A DNA stretch of 64,000 bases from Pseudomonas sp. Irchel 3E13 (GCF_900187455.1 NZ_FYDX01000003.1:124001-188000); one strand, 5' to 3'; numbered from the stretch's first letter, positions 21,882 through 32,668 are shown. The notes: generated by a model not told the origin, from the letters alone. Numbers and translations: made by a program.

Positions 21882-23039
21882 TCAGTTCTCTTCCTGCACC
21901 GCCGGCGCTGGCGGCGGTCGCAGACCTACCTCGGCAACCAGTTTCAGCGGCTTGCCATTGCGCACCACTTCGATCGCAACCTTCTCATTGGGCTTGATCC
22001 GCGCCACCTGGTTCATCGAGCGGCGGCCATCGCCGGCCGGTTCGCCATTGATGCTGAGGATTACGTCACCCAGTTGCAGACCGGCTTTCTGTGCCGGGCC
22101 ATCGCGGAAAATACCCGCTACCACGATGCCTGGTCGGCCCTGCATGCCGAACGACTCGGCCAGTTCCTGGCTCAACGGCTGAACCTCGATGCCCAGCCAG
22201 CCGCGAATCACCTGGCCATGCTCGATGATCGACTTCATCACCTCCAGCGCCAGCTTGGTCGGAATGGCGAAGCCGATCCCTTGCGAGCCGCCGGACTTGG
22301 AGAAGATCGCCGTGTTGATACCGGTCAGGTTGCCGCTGGCATCCACCAGCGCGCCGCCGGAGTTGCCGGGGTTGATCGCCGCGTCGGTCTGGATGAAGTC
22401 TTCGTAGTTGTTCAGGCCCAACTGATTGCGCCCGGTGGCGCTGATGATGCCCATGGTGACGGTCTGGCCGACCCCGAACGGGTTGCCGATGGCCAAGGCG
22501 ACGTCGCCGATATGAATATTGTCGGAGCGGCCGATGGTGATCGCCGGCAGGTTCTTCAGGTCGATCTTGAGGACCGCGAGGTCGGTTTCCGGGTCGCTGC
22601 CGATGACCCGGGCCAGCGTTTCGCGGCCATCCTTGAGCGCCACCACGATCTGGTCGGCGCCGGCGGTCACGTGGTTGTTGGTCAGCAGGTAGCCTTCCGG
22701 GCTCATGATCACCGCCGAACCCAGGCTCGATTCCCAGCGTCGCTGCTTGGGCAGGTTGTCACCGAAGAAACGCCGGAACTGCGGGTCTTCGAACAGCGGG
22801 TGCGCGGACTTGTTGACCACTTTGGTGGTGTACAGGTTGGCTACCGCGGGCGCCGCGTGGCTGACCGCATCGGCGTAGGACACCGGGCCCTGGACGATGC
22901 TGGTGGTCTGCGGCGCTTGTTGCAGGTTGACGTCCTGGCTGGGCAGGCCGACCCATTGGGGAAAACGCTGGATGACCAGCAGCGCGATCAGCACGCCGGT
23001 GAACAGTGGCCAGCCGAAGTAACGCAAAGCCTTGAACAT
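21882..23039 (-). CDS. algW: AlgW (DegS-type) periplasmic serine protease
   Basis: AlgW is the membrane-anchored protease that cleaves the anti-sigma factor MucA and so frees AlgU, the sigma factor used by algD. The 385-aa protein has an N-terminal anchor (about residues 7-25), a trypsin-like domain with His (TNNHV), Asp (ETDLAVLK) and Ser (GNSGG), and one PDZ domain from about residue 285. ATG 23039 (MFKALRYFGWPL) begins at the anchor; the frame upstream is open but unlikely to be used. It is divergent from the Nif3-family gene. Confidence 0.94.
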   Translation of the reverse strand: MFKALRYFGWPLFTGVLIALLVIQRFPQWVGLPSQDVNLQQAPQTTSIVQGPVSYADAVSHAAPAVANLYTTKVVNKSAHPLFEDPQFRRFFGDNLPKQRRWESSLGSAVIMSPEGYLLTNNHVTAGADQIVVALKDGRETLARVIGSDPETDLAVLKIDLKNLPAITIGRSDNIHIGDVALAIGNPFGVGQTVTMGIISATGRNQLGLNNYEDFIQTDAAINPGNSGGALVDASGNLTGINTAIFSKSGGSQGIGFAIPTKLALEVMKSIIEHGQVIRGWLGIEVQPLSQELAESFGMQGRPGIVVAGIFRDGPAQKAGLQLGDVILSINGEPAGDGRRSMNQVARIKPNEKVAIEVVRNGKPLKLVAEVGLRPPPAPAVQEEN

Positions 23040-23278
23040 TGAATGGATCCTGGGGGGTTGGCCCGAGCCGATGACGCAGTGGGGAGTTAATGAACGCGCG
23101 CGATCATACTTCGGCAAGACCTGTGCAGGAACAGCTAAATCATTCGGCCTGTGATGACGTTGGCCGAATGCCCCCAGGTTGTTGCCGCCGGTTTCCCCAA
23201 CACAGTCGACGGCCCATAATGGCGGGCATTATACGGGGCCTTGCGCCGCGCTGAACTGCTGAATTGAGGAGTCTTTCC

Positions 23279-24037
23279 ATGGCTGTTGCCCTGACTACCC
23301 TGGTCGAGGAAGCCGACCGCTACCTCGGTAGCGCGAAAATCCAGGATTACTGCCCCAACGGCCTGCAGGTCGAAGGCCGGCCGCAGGTCACCCGCATCGT
23401 CAGCGGCGTGACCGCCAGCCAGGCGTTGCTGGATGCTGCCGTCGAGGCCGGGGCCGATCTGGTGCTGGTGCACCACGGCTATTTCTGGAAGGGCGAGAAC
23501 CCCTGCATCACCGGCATGAAGCAGCGCCGCCTGAAAACCCTGTTGAAAAACGACCTGAGTTTGCTGGCGTACCACCTGCCGCTGGATGTCCACCCGGAAG
23601 TGGGCAACAACGTGCAACTGGCGCGGCAACTGGACATTACCGTGGAAGGCCCGCTAGACCCGAACAACCCACGGGTGGTGGGCCTGGTCGGCTCCCTGGC
23701 CGAACCCGTGTCGGCGCGGGATTTTGCCCGTCGCGTCAGTGAAGTGATGGGGCGCGAGCCGTTGCTGATCGAGGGCGAGGAGATTATCCGTCGGGTCGGC
23801 TGGTGCACCGGCGGCGGCCAAGGCTATATCGACCAGGCGATCGCCGTCGGCGTCGACCTGTTCATCAGTGGCGAAGCCTCCGAGCAGACATTCCACAGTG
23901 CCCGGGAAAACGGCGTCAGCTTCATCGCCGCCGGCCACCACGCCACCGAGCGCTACGGTGTACAGGCGCTGGGCGACTACCTGGCGCGGCGTTTCGCCCT
24001 GGAACATCTGTTCATCGATTGCCCCAATCCGGTCTGA
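23279..24037 (+). CDS. Nif3-like (YbgI) dinuclear-metal-centre protein
   Basis: The 252-aa protein belongs to the Nif3/YbgI family, hexamers with a dimetal site. Conserved elements are DYCPNGLQVEG near the start, HHGYFWKG (metal histidines) and GHHATERYG with H and E near the C-terminus. The biochemical role is not settled in any species. ATG 23279 has GAGGAG seven bases upstream. It precedes cysD by 138 bases, and the same neighbours (algW, this gene, cysD) are usual in Pseudomonas. Confidence 0.92.
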   Translation: MAVALTTLVEEADRYLGSAKIQDYCPNGLQVEGRPQVTRIVSGVTASQALLDAAVEAGADLVLVHHGYFWKGENPCITGMKQRRLKTLLKNDLSLLAYHLPLDVHPEVGNNVQLARQLDITVEGPLDPNNPRVVGLVGSLAEPVSARDFARRVSEVMGREPLLIEGEEIIRRVGWCTGGGQGYIDQAIAVGVDLFISGEASEQTFHSARENGVSFIAAGHHATERYGVQALGDYLARRFALEHLFIDCPNPV

Positions 24038-24175
24038 ATCCTAAAACGACTGGGCATATCCATATACTGTTTCGTTCTAGCCGCCTTCCTAAATAGAATC
24101 GGGCGCTGTGATAAAGTTGCCCGCTCGAACACGGCCCGCTTGGCCGTCCATAAGATCGTTTTCCCGTGAGTAGCC

Positions 24176-25093
24176 ATGGTCGACAAACTGACGCATTTGA
24201 AACAGTTGGAGGCGGAAAGCATCCACATCATTCGTGAGGTGGCCGCCGAGTTCGATAACCCGGTGATGCTGTATTCCATTGGCAAGGATTCGGCCGTGAT
24301 GCTGCATCTGGCACGCAAGGCCTTCTTCCCTGGCAAGCTGCCGTTTCCAGTGATGCATGTCGACACCCAGTGGAAATTCCAGGAGATGTACAGCTTCCGC
24401 GACAAGATGGTCGAGGAAATGGGCCTTGAACTGATCACCCACGTCAACCCGGAAGGTGTGGCGCAGGGCATCAACCCGTTCACCCATGGCAGCTCCAAGC
24501 ACACTGACATCATGAAGACCCAGGGCCTGAAACAGGCGCTGGACAAGCATGGTTTCGACGCCGCCTTCGGTGGCGCGCGCCGCGACGAAGAGAAGTCCCG
24601 CGCCAAAGAGCGCGTCTACTCCTTCCGCGACAGCAAGCACCGCTGGGACCCGAAGAACCAGCGTCCCGAGTTGTGGAACGTCTACAACGGCAAGGTCAAC
24701 AAAGGCGAGTCGATTCGCGTCTTCCCGCTGTCCAACTGGACCGAGCTGGACATCTGGCAGTACATCTACCTCGAAGGCATCCCGATCGTCCCGCTGTACT
24801 TCGCCGCCGAGCGTGAAGTCATCGAGAAGAACGGCACCCTGATCATGATCGACGACGATCGCATCCTCGAGCACCTCAGCGACGAGGAAAAGGCCCGTAT
24901 CGTCAAGAAGAAGGTGCGTTTCCGTACCCTCGGCTGCTACCCGCTGACGGGCGCCGTCGAGTCGGAGGCCGAAACCCTGACGGACATCATTCAGGAAATG
25001 CTCCTGACCCGTACGTCCGAACGCCAGGGCCGTGTCATCGACCACGATGGCGCCGGCTCCATGGAAGACAAGAAACGCCAAGGCTACTTCTAA
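24176..25093 (+). CDS. cysD: CysD, sulfate adenylyltransferase small subunit
   Basis: CysD forms adenosine 5'-phosphosulfate from ATP and sulfate, driven by GTP hydrolysis in CysN. The 305-aa protein has the PP-loop S-I-G-K-D-S near residue 39 and the C-terminal [17 protein letters not shown] tail typical of the family. It is 15 bases upstream of cysNC, in one operon. Confidence 0.97.
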   Translation: MVDKLTHLKQLEAESIHIIREVAAEFDNPVMLYSIGKDSAVMLHLARKAFFPGKLPFPVMHVDTQWKFQEMYSFRDKMVEEMGLELITHVNPEGVAQGINPFTHGSSKHTDIMKTQGLKQALDKHGFDAAFGGARRDEEKSRAKERVYSFRDSKHRWDPKNQRPELWNVYNGKVNKGESIRVFPLSNWTELDIWQYIYLEGIPIVPLYFAAEREVIEKNGTLIMIDDDRILEHLSDEEKARIVKKKVRFRTLGCYPLTGAVESEAETLTDIIQEMLLTRTSERQGRVIDHDGAGSMEDKKRQGYF

Positions 25094-25108
25094 TTTCAGG
25101 GTTACTCC

Positions 25109-27010
25109 ATGTCGCACCAATCTGATCTGATCAGCGAGGACATCCTCGCCTACCTGGCCCAGCACGAGCGCAAGGAACTGCTGCGTTTCCTGACCTGCGG
25201 CAACGTCGACGACGGCAAGAGCACCCTGATCGGGCGCCTGCTGCACGACTCCAAGATGATCTACGAGGACCACCTCGAGGCCATCACCCGCGATTCGAAG
25301 AAAGTCGGCACCACCGGCGAAGACATCGACCTGGCGTTGCTGGTCGACGGCCTGCAGGCCGAGCGTGAGCAGGGCATCACCATCGATGTCGCCTACCGCT
25401 ATTTCTCCACCGCCAAGCGCAAGTTCATCATTGCCGACACCCCCGGCCATGAGCAGTACACCCGCAACATGGCCACCGGTGCGTCCACCTGTGACCTGGC
25501 GATCATCCTGGTCGATGCCCGTTACGGCGTGCAGACCCAGACTCGCCGCCACAGCTACATCGCGTCGTTGCTGGGCATCAAGCACATCGTCGTCGCCATC
25601 AACAAGATGGACCTCAAGGGCTTCGATGAGCAGGTCTTCGAGTCGATCAAGGCCGACTACCTGAAGTTCGCCGAGGGCATCAACCTTCAGCCGAGCAGCC
25701 TGCACTTCGTGCCGATGTCCGCGCTCAAGGGCGATAACGTGGTCAACCGCAGCGAGCGTTCGCCGTGGTACACCGGCCCCGCGCTGATGGAAATCCTTGA
25801 GACCGTTGAAGTCGCCGCCGACCGCAATTTCACCGACCTGCGCTTCCCGGTGCAGTACGTCAACCGTCCGAACCTCAACTTCCGCGGCTTCGCCGGCACC
25901 ATCGCCAGCGGCGTGGTACACAAGGGTGACGACGTGGTAGTGCTGCCGTCGGGCAAGAGCAGCCGCGTCAAATCCATCGTCACCTACGAAGGTGAGCTGG
26001 AGAACGCAGGCCCAGGCCAGGCCGTAACCCTGACCATGGAAGACGAGATCGACATCTCCCGTGGCGACCTGCTGGTTCACGCCGACAACGTACCGCCGGT
26101 GACCGACCAGTTCGACGCGATGCTGGTGTGGATGTCCGAAGAGCCACTGCTGCCGGGCAAGAAATACGACATCAAGCGCGCCACCAGCTATGTGCCGGGC
26201 TCGGTTGCCAGCATCACCCACAAGGTCGATGTGAACACCCTGGAGCAGGGTGCCGCGAGCGCACTGCAACTGAACGAGATCGGCCGGGTCAAGGTCAGCC
26301 TCGATACCGCCATCGCCCTGGACGGTTACGACAGCAACCGCACCACCGGCGCGTTCATCGTCATCGACCGCCTGACCAACGGCACCGTCGGCGCCGGCAT
26401 GATCATCGCGCCGCCGGTCCTGCCGCATGGCAGCACCGGTCAGCATGGCAAGCTGGCCCACGTCGCGACCGAAGAGCGCGCCCTGCGCTTCGGCCAGCAG
26501 CCGGCCACCGTGCTGTTCAGCGGCCTGTCCGGCGCTGGCAAGAGCACCCTGGCCTATGCCGTGGAGCGCAAGCTGTTCGACATGGGCCGTGCGGTCTACG
26601 TCCTCGACGGCCAGAACCTGCGTCATGACCTGAACAAGGGTCTGCCACAGGACCGCGCCGGTCGCACCGAGAACTGGCGTCGTGCCGCCCACGTGGCGCG
26701 TCAGTTCAACGAAGCCGGCCTGCTGACCCTGGCCGCATTCGTTGCACCGGATGCCGAAGGCCGCGAGCAGGCCAAGGCGCTGATCGGCAAGGAGCGTCTG
26801 GTCACCGTCTACGTCCAGGCGTCCCCGCAAGCCTGTCGCGAGCGTGACCCGCAAGGCCTGTACGCCGCTGGCGGCGACAACATCCCGGGCGAGAGCTTCC
26901 CGTACGATGTGCCGCTGAACGCCGACCTGGTCATCGACACCCAATCCACCAGCGTGGAAGAGGGCGTCAAGCAGGTGCTGGACGTGCTGCGTGAGCGTGG
27001 CGCGATCTAA
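25109..27010 (+). CDS. cysNC: CysNC, sulfate adenylyltransferase GTPase subunit fused to APS kinase
   Basis: This 633-aa fusion has an EF-Tu-like GTPase (GNVDDGKST near residue 31, DTPGHE, NKMD), beta-barrel domains, then an APS kinase (P-loop GLSGAGKS near residue 472). It couples APS formation to phosphorylation to PAPS for sulfate assimilation. The fused form is usual in Pseudomonas, whereas enterobacteria have separate cysN and cysC. A strong terminator follows. Confidence 0.97.
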   Translation: MSHQSDLISEDILAYLAQHERKELLRFLTCGNVDDGKSTLIGRLLHDSKMIYEDHLEAITRDSKKVGTTGEDIDLALLVDGLQAEREQGITIDVAYRYFSTAKRKFIIADTPGHEQYTRNMATGASTCDLAIILVDARYGVQTQTRRHSYIASLLGIKHIVVAINKMDLKGFDEQVFESIKADYLKFAEGINLQPSSLHFVPMSALKGDNVVNRSERSPWYTGPALMEILETVEVAADRNFTDLRFPVQYVNRPNLNFRGFAGTIASGVVHKGDDVVVLPSGKSSRVKSIVTYEGELENAGPGQAVTLTMEDEIDISRGDLLVHADNVPPVTDQFDAMLVWMSEEPLLPGKKYDIKRATSYVPGSVASITHKVDVNTLEQGAASALQLNEIGRVKVSLDTAIALDGYDSNRTTGAFIVIDRLTNGTVGAGMIIAPPVLPHGSTGQHGKLAHVATEERALRFGQQPATVLFSGLSGAGKSTLAYAVERKLFDMGRAVYVLDGQNLRHDLNKGLPQDRAGRTENWRRAAHVARQFNEAGLLTLAAFVAPDAEGREQAKALIGKERLVTVYVQASPQACRERDPQGLYAAGGDNIPGESFPYDVPLNADLVIDTQSTSVEEGVKQVLDVLRERGAI

Positions 27011-27031
27011 GCGTCGACGCTGAAAAACAAG

Positions 27032-27067
27032 AAACCCGCGATGGTGAAAACCATCGCGGGTTTTTTT
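27032..27067 (+). terminator. Rho-independent terminator after cysNC
   Basis: The ten-pair stem CCCGCGATGG/CCATCGCGGG with a six-base loop is followed by seven T. Confidence 0.95.
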
Positions 27068-27086
27068 GTGCTTGGCGAAGGTGGCC

Positions 27087-27602
27087 TCAGATGTGCTTCT
27101 CCGACACCGGGATCACCCGTTTTTCCTTCACCGCCTTATAGGAAAAGCTCGAATAGATTTCTTTCACACCCGGTAACGATTGCAGCACCTCGCGGGCGAA
27201 TTCGCCGAAGGACTCCAGGTCCCGCGCCAGCACTTCCAACAGGAAGTCATAGCGCCCGGAAATATTGTGGCAGGCGACGATTTCGGGGATTTCCATCAGC
27301 CGCTGTTCGAAGGCGCGGGCCATGTCCTTGGTGTGTGAGTCCATCATGATGCTGACGAAGGCGGTAACGCCGAAACCCAGGGCCTTGGGTGACAGGATCG
27401 CCTGGTAACCATTGATATAGCCGCTTTCCTCCAGCAGCTTGACCCGCCGCCAGCAGGGCGAGGTGGTCAGGGCGACGGTGTCGGCCAATTCCGAAATGGT
27501 CAGTCGGGCGTTGTCCTGAAGGGCGGCGAGGAGGGCGCGGTCGGTGCGATCAATGGCGTTGGGCAAAATTTGCCCTGTCTTCGCCGAATCATGAGCTTTC
27601 AT
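27087..27602 (-). CDS. mdeR: MdeR-like Lrp/AsnC-family regulator
   Basis: The 171-aa protein has an N-terminal winged helix-turn-helix (IDRTDRALLAALQDNARLTI and TTSPCWRRVK) and a C-terminal RAM/AsnC ligand domain (ISGRYDFLLEVLA). In P. putida the Lrp-type MdeR, divergent from mdeA, activates methionine gamma-lyase expression. The same divergent arrangement here, with 91 bases between starts, supports that role. Confidence 0.88.
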   Translation of the reverse strand: MKAHDSAKTGQILPNAIDRTDRALLAALQDNARLTISELADTVALTTSPCWRRVKLLEESGYINGYQAILSPKALGFGVTAFVSIMMDSHTKDMARAFEQRLMEIPEIVACHNISGRYDFLLEVLARDLESFGEFAREVLQSLPGVKEIYSSFSYKAVKEKRVIPVSEKHI

Positions 27603-27693
27603 GCCTGCAATACCCCAAAGCGGTGGTCACATTTGGAAAAATATTAGTCGGTCAGTGGCATAAGCTTATTACAAACCACAAGAGGCTGTTGTC

Positions 27694-28890
27694 ATGAGCG
27701 GCTCGACCAGAAACCCAGGATTCGCCACCCGTGCCATTCACCATGGCTACGACCCACAGGCCCACGGAGGGGCGCTGGTGCCGCCGATCTACCAGACGGC
27801 CACATTCGCTTTTCCCACTGTCGAATACGGCGCGGCCTGTTTTGCCGGCGAAGAAGCCGGGCATTTCTACAGCCGTATCTCCAACCCCACCTTGGCGTTG
27901 CTGGAGGCGCGAATGGCGTCACTGGAAGGTGGCGAGGCAGGTCTGGCCCTGGCCTCCGGCATGGGCGCCATTACCGCCACCTTGTGGACGCTGCTGCGCC
28001 CCGGCGACGAAGTGCTGCTGGGCAGCACGTTGTATGGCTGCACCTTCGCCTTTCTGCACCACGGCATCGGTGAGTTCGGGGTCAAGCTCAAGCATGTCGA
28101 TATGGCCGACCTGAAAGCGGTCGAGGCTGCCATCACACCGGCAACGCGGCTGATCTATTTCGAGTCGCCCGCCAACCCCAACATGCACCTGGCCGACATC
28201 GCCGGTGTCGCGAAGATCGCCCATCGCCACGGCGCGACACTGGTCGTCGACAACACCTATTGCACGCCCTACCTGCAACGCCCGCTGGAGCTGGGCGCGG
28301 ACCTGGTGGTGCATTCGGCGACCAAGTACCTCAGCGGTCATGGCGACATCACTGCGGGGCTGGTGGTCGGGCGCAAGGCGCTGGTGGACCGCATCCGCCT
28401 GGAAGGGCTCAAGGACATGACCGGTGCGGTGCTCTCGCCTCACGATGCGTCGTTGCTGATGCGTGGCCTGAAGACCCTTAACCTGCGCATGGACCGCCAC
28501 TGTTCCAATGCAATGGCCGTAGCCGAATTCCTCCAGCAACAGCCGGAAGTCGAGCTACTGCATTACCCCGGCTTGCCGTCCTTCCCGCAGTACGCCCTGG
28601 CGAAGCGGCAAATGGCGCTGCCGGGCGGCATGCTGGCGTTCGAGCTAAAGGGCGGCATTACTGCCGGCCGCCGCTTTATGAATGCCCTGCAATTGTTCAG
28701 CCGCGCGGTCAGCCTGGGGGATGCCGAGTCGCTGGCGCAGCATCCGGCGAGCATGACCCATTCCAGCTACACGCCGGAGGAGCGGGCCCGCTACGGGATT
28801 TCCGAAGGGCTGGTGCGGTTGTCGGTGGGGCTGGAGGATGTCGAGGACTTGTTGGCGGATATCAAACACGCGTTGCGGGCGCAAGATTGA
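27694..28890 (+). CDS. mdeA: L-methionine gamma-lyase
   Basis: This PLP enzyme splits L-methionine into methanethiol, 2-oxobutyrate and ammonia. The 398-aa length equals the P. putida enzyme. Y114 and C116 (STLYGC), the residues that mark methionine gamma-lyase within the Cys/Met-metabolism family, and the PLP lysine K211 (SATKYLSGH) are at the expected positions. Its regulator is divergent. Methanethiol from this reaction feeds sulfur metabolism, close to the neighbouring cysD-cysNC function. Confidence 0.95.
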   Translation: MSGSTRNPGFATRAIHHGYDPQAHGGALVPPIYQTATFAFPTVEYGAACFAGEEAGHFYSRISNPTLALLEARMASLEGGEAGLALASGMGAITATLWTLLRPGDEVLLGSTLYGCTFAFLHHGIGEFGVKLKHVDMADLKAVEAAITPATRLIYFESPANPNMHLADIAGVAKIAHRHGATLVVDNTYCTPYLQRPLELGADLVVHSATKYLSGHGDITAGLVVGRKALVDRIRLEGLKDMTGAVLSPHDASLLMRGLKTLNLRMDRHCSNAMAVAEFLQQQPEVELLHYPGLPSFPQYALAKRQMALPGGMLAFELKGGITAGRRFMNALQLFSRAVSLGDAESLAQHPASMTHSSYTPEERARYGISEGLVRLSVGLEDVEDLLADIKHALRAQD

Positions 28891-29008
28891 GTAGAAGGGG
28901 ATTACAACTAGTTACCTGACTTCCTGTAGTCCCCTTACAAGACCTCGATTTTGTTACCGAAATTTCTGTCGCCATTGCAGGATCCAGCATGATTTTTCTC
29001 ACCAGTGA

Positions 29009-31204
29009 ATGAGCCTAGTTTCCGGGGATGCTTTTCCCGGACATGAGGCACTCGCGGTGGCGACAGACAATCGGAATCAACAAGGCGAGTGGCTGGACTC
29101 TGGTCTGGCATGCCTGGTCATGCTGGCGCGTTATCACAATACGGTGGCTAGCGCAGAGCAACTTGTTCACCGCTTCGCGGCCGGCAGGGCGCGCTTTTCC
29201 ACCCCTCAGTTACTTCAGGCGTTCAAGCAGCTCGACCTCAAGGTCACGCTGTCCACGTGCACGGTTGAGCGTCTTCCCCGGTTGCCGCTACCGGCCATTG
29301 CCATTGACCGCGACGGTGAGTACTTCATCCTTGCCCGGCTCGAGGGCAGTCAGGCGCTGGTTCAGGATCCCCGTACAGCGACCCCGCAAGTACTGACGCT
29401 CGACGCCCTGGGCAAACGCTGGAGTGGTGAGGTGATCCTTGTGCGTTCGCAGGCGCTCCTTCCCGGCGTAGCGGCGCGATTCGACTTCACCTGGTTCATC
29501 CCCGCCGTGGTGAAGCACCGAAAGCTACTGGCTGAAACGCTGTTCGTGTCGTTCGTCCTGCAGCTGTTTGCCCTGGTGACACCGCTGTTTTTCCAGGTGG
29601 TGATGGACAAGGTTCTGGTGCACCGGGGGCTGACCACGCTTGACGTAATCGTGGTCGGGTTGCTCGCGATTACCCTGTTCGAAACCCTGCTCAGCCTGTT
29701 GCGCACCTATGTGTTTGCCCACACGGCCAGCCGCATGGACGTGGAGTTGGGAAAGCGGCTGTTTCAACACCTGGTGGAATTGCCACTGGCGTATTTTCGG
29801 TCGCGCCGGGTGGGTGACTCCATCGCCCGTGTGAGAGAGCTTGAAAACATCCGCAGTTTTCTCACCGGGAACAGCATCACCCTGGTGCTGGACGTGCTGT
29901 TTTCCATCGTGTTCATCGCGGTCATGTTCGTCTACAGCGGATGGCTGACCCTGGTGGTGGTGGCATCGCTGCCGCTGTATGTCCTGATCTCCCTGCTGCT
30001 CACCCCGATACTGCGTGCCCGGCTGGAACAGAGTTTCAACCGCGGCGCCGAAAACCAGGCATTTCTGGTCGAGACCATCAATGGCATCGACACCCTCAAG
30101 TCGATGGCGGTGGAACCGCAGGTCACGCGGCGCTGGGACGACCAACTGGCCGCCTATGTATCGGCCAGTTTCAAGACGCAGAACCTTTCCACCCTCGCCC
30201 ATGAGAGCGCTGCGTTGATCGGCAAGCTGGTCACCGTCATCACCCTGTGGCTGGGCGCGCGGCTGGTCATCGATGGAGAACTGACAGTCGGCCAGTTGAT
30301 TGCCTTCAACATGCTTGCTGGCCGCGTGTCGCAACCGATCATGCGCCTGGCTCAACTGTGGAGCGGTTTCCAGCAGGTTGGGCTGTCTATTCAGCGACTG
30401 GGCGACATTCTCAATACCCGGACCGAAGCGAACCATGGCAACGGCAGCGTGCTGCCGAAACTGGTCGGGCGTATCGAACTCGACCAGGTGAGCTTTCGTT
30501 ACCGGCCCGATGCCAGTGAAGCATTGCGTGCGGTTAGCCTTCAGATCGAGGCCGGCGAGCTGATTGGCGTCGTGGGCCGCTCTGGCTCCGGCAAAAGCAC
30601 TCTGACCCGGCTGATCCAGCGCCTCTATTCGCCGGAGCGCGGCCGGGTGCTGCTCGACGGCATGGACCTGGCGATCGCGGATGTCTCCTCCCTGCGCCGG
30701 CAGATCGGTGTCGTACTGCAGGACAACATGCTGTTTCGCCGCAGTGTCCGCGACAACATCGCCCTCAGCGACCCTGGCGCGCCGATCGAGGACATCGTGC
30801 GGGTGGCGAAGCTGGCGGGCGCCCATGATTTCATCCTCGAATTGCCCGAGGGCTACGACACGATGGTGGGGGAGCATGGCGCCTCGTTGTCGGGCGGGCA
30901 GCGGCAGCGCCTCGCCATTGCCCGGGCCTTGCTGAGCAATCCGCGGATCCTGATTCTCGACGAGGCCACCAGTGCCCTCGACTACGAGTCGGAGCGGATC
31001 ATCCAGCAGAACATGGCGCATATCTGTCGCGAGCGCACGGTCATCATCATTGCTCACCGGTTGTCTGCCGTGCGCCATGCCAACCGCATTCTGGTGATGG
31101 AGCGCGGGCAGATTGTCGAGCAAGGCCCTCATGAGCAGTTGCTCCGCAAACCTGATGGTGTCTATGCCCACCTGCACCGGTTGCAGCAAGGGGGCGGCGA
31201 ATGA
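29009..31204 (+). CDS. Type I secretion ABC exporter with C39-like domain (HlyB/LktB type)
   Basis: This 731-aa inner-membrane exporter has three parts: an N-terminal peptidase-C39-like domain (about residues 20-140), six membrane helices (about 155-430), and a nucleotide-binding domain with GRSGSGKST near 522, LSGGQRQR near 628, and LILDEAT. In the C39-like domain the catalytic cysteine position is serine (LDSGLACLVML), so it is a substrate-docking rather than a cleaving domain, as in HlyB. The start is uncertain: ATG 29009 has no clear ribosome site, and GTG 29057 with GAGG upstream is an alternative. The stop overlaps hlyD by ATGA. It probably exports the RTX protein at 34663. Confidence 0.93.
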   Translation: MSLVSGDAFPGHEALAVATDNRNQQGEWLDSGLACLVMLARYHNTVASAEQLVHRFAAGRARFSTPQLLQAFKQLDLKVTLSTCTVERLPRLPLPAIAIDRDGEYFILARLEGSQALVQDPRTATPQVLTLDALGKRWSGEVILVRSQALLPGVAARFDFTWFIPAVVKHRKLLAETLFVSFVLQLFALVTPLFFQVVMDKVLVHRGLTTLDVIVVGLLAITLFETLLSLLRTYVFAHTASRMDVELGKRLFQHLVELPLAYFRSRRVGDSIARVRELENIRSFLTGNSITLVLDVLFSIVFIAVMFVYSGWLTLVVVASLPLYVLISLLLTPILRARLEQSFNRGAENQAFLVETINGIDTLKSMAVEPQVTRRWDDQLAAYVSASFKTQNLSTLAHESAALIGKLVTVITLWLGARLVIDGELTVGQLIAFNMLAGRVSQPIMRLAQLWSGFQQVGLSIQRLGDILNTRTEANHGNGSVLPKLVGRIELDQVSFRYRPDASEALRAVSLQIEAGELIGVVGRSGSGKSTLTRLIQRLYSPERGRVLLDGMDLAIADVSSLRRQIGVVLQDNMLFRRSVRDNIALSDPGAPIEDIVRVAKLAGAHDFILELPEGYDTMVGEHGASLSGGQRQRLAIARALLSNPRILILDEATSALDYESERIIQQNMAHICRERTVIIIAHRLSAVRHANRILVMERGQIVEQGPHEQLLRKPDGVYAHLHRLQQGGGE

Positions 31205-32616
31205 CTGCCCTCAGGATGCTGATGGCGCGTTATTGCGAGGTTTGGCGTGAAGCCTGGCGTCAGCGCCGCTCGATGGACGGGCCGCAGCGAACGCGACACG
31301 AACTTGAGTTCCTGCCTGCCGCGCTCGCCTTGCAGGAAACACCCGTGCATCCCGCGCCGCGTTACCTGCAACGGATCTTGCTGCTCTTCGCGGCCCTGAC
31401 CCTCGCCTGGGTCTGCATCGGCGAAATCGATGTTGTCGCCAGTGCCGCGGGAAAGATCGTTCCCAGTGGTCGGAGCAAGTTGATCCAGGCCAGTGAGGGC
31501 GCCGTTATCCGTGTTATCCACGTCAGCGACGGGCAAGTCGTCAAGGCCGGTGATCTTCTGGTGGAACTGGAAGACCGGATAACGGCCGCCGAGGTCGAGC
31601 GACTGGGCAGTGAGCTGCTGGCAGCCCGTATCGACAAGGCCAGGGCGCAGGCGTTGTTGTCAGCCATCGAGCGACAGCGCGAACCGGAACCGCTGGCAGC
31701 GCTTATACCCGACGCACCCGCCGTGCAAAAACAGGCCGCGCAACGTTGGTTGCAGGGGCAGTACCTGGAATTGCGTGCGGCCCTCGATCAGGTGACGGCT
31801 GAAATCGAACAGCGCAGCGCCGAGATCCGCTCCGCCAGTGCCCGGGTCGAGTCGCTGCAGCAGATGTTGGTCATCACCCGGCAACTGGCCGCTGACTACA
31901 AACTGCTGTGGCGGGAGTCGGCCATGGCCAAGCACCTGTACCTGGAAAAGGAACAGATTCGCCTCGACCAAGAGCGGGAACTGACGACGCAGCGTTTGCG
32001 GGTGGAGGAACTGACCGCGGCGAAAAACGCCGCCAGCCACCGTCATGCCGGTGTCATCGCGCAAACCCGAAGGGCAATGCTCGACCTCTACGGCGAAGCC
32101 GGACAGCGGGTTGCAGCCCTGACGCTTGAGGTGAGCAAGGCCGAACAACGGCATCGCCTGAAGACCCTCACATCGCCGGTCGATGGCACTGTCCAGCAAT
32201 TGGCGATTCACACACGTGGGGGTGTTGTTACCGAAGCGCAGACGCTGATGGTGATTGTTCCGGTCAAGCAGCCCGTTGAAGTGGAAGTGCAATTCGAGAA
32301 CAAGGACATCGGCTTTGTTTTTCCTGGTCAGCCGGTAGAAATAAAGATCGAGACGTTCACGTTTACCAAGTACGGCGTGATTCCCGGTGTTGTTCAAAGT
32401 ATTTCGAGCGACGCCATCGAGGATGAACGGCGCGGGTTGATGTACAGCGCCAGGGTGAAACTGGAACAAAGCCATATTCGAGTGAATGAGCGGGACATTC
32501 GGTTATCTGCGGGTATGGCTGTGCGTGCGGAAGTGATAACGGATAGGCGCAAGGTGATCAGTTATTTCTTGAGTCCGTTGCAGCGGCATGTGAGGGAGAG
32601 TTTGGGGGAGCGATAA
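31201..32616 (+). CDS. HlyD-family type I secretion periplasmic adaptor
   Basis: The 471-aa membrane-fusion protein has a cytoplasmic N-terminus of about 55 residues, one membrane helix (RILLLFAALTLAWVCIG), a lipoyl half-motif, a long coiled-coil hairpin (about 110-330), the second lipoyl part (TSPVDGTVQQL) and a beta-barrel C-terminus. It links the ABC exporter to a TolC-type outer-membrane channel, which is not encoded nearby. The last 150 bases are repeated in decayed form at 33686-33838. Confidence 0.93.
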   Translation: MTALRMLMARYCEVWREAWRQRRSMDGPQRTRHELEFLPAALALQETPVHPAPRYLQRILLLFAALTLAWVCIGEIDVVASAAGKIVPSGRSKLIQASEGAVIRVIHVSDGQVVKAGDLLVELEDRITAAEVERLGSELLAARIDKARAQALLSAIERQREPEPLAALIPDAPAVQKQAAQRWLQGQYLELRAALDQVTAEIEQRSAEIRSASARVESLQQMLVITRQLAADYKLLWRESAMAKHLYLEKEQIRLDQERELTTQRLRVEELTAAKNAASHRHAGVIAQTRRAMLDLYGEAGQRVAALTLEVSKAEQRHRLKTLTSPVDGTVQQLAIHTRGGVVTEAQTLMVIVPVKQPVEVEVQFENKDIGFVFPGQPVEIKIETFTFTKYGVIPGVVQSISSDAIEDERRGLMYSARVKLEQSHIRVNERDIRLSAGMAVRAEVITDRRKVISYFLSPLQRHVRESLGER

Positions 32617-32668
32617 GGACGATGAAAATAATCCCAAATTAACGGGTGTCAGACCTGGAGGATGCTAG

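Noticed and set aside
24089..26944. 951-codon open frame on the minus strand opposite cysD-cysNC
   Set aside because: It mirrors the strongly GC3-biased sense genes, has no family similarity that I recognise, and no ribosome site. Similar long antisense frames lie opposite alg44, algD, trpS, lpoA and others.
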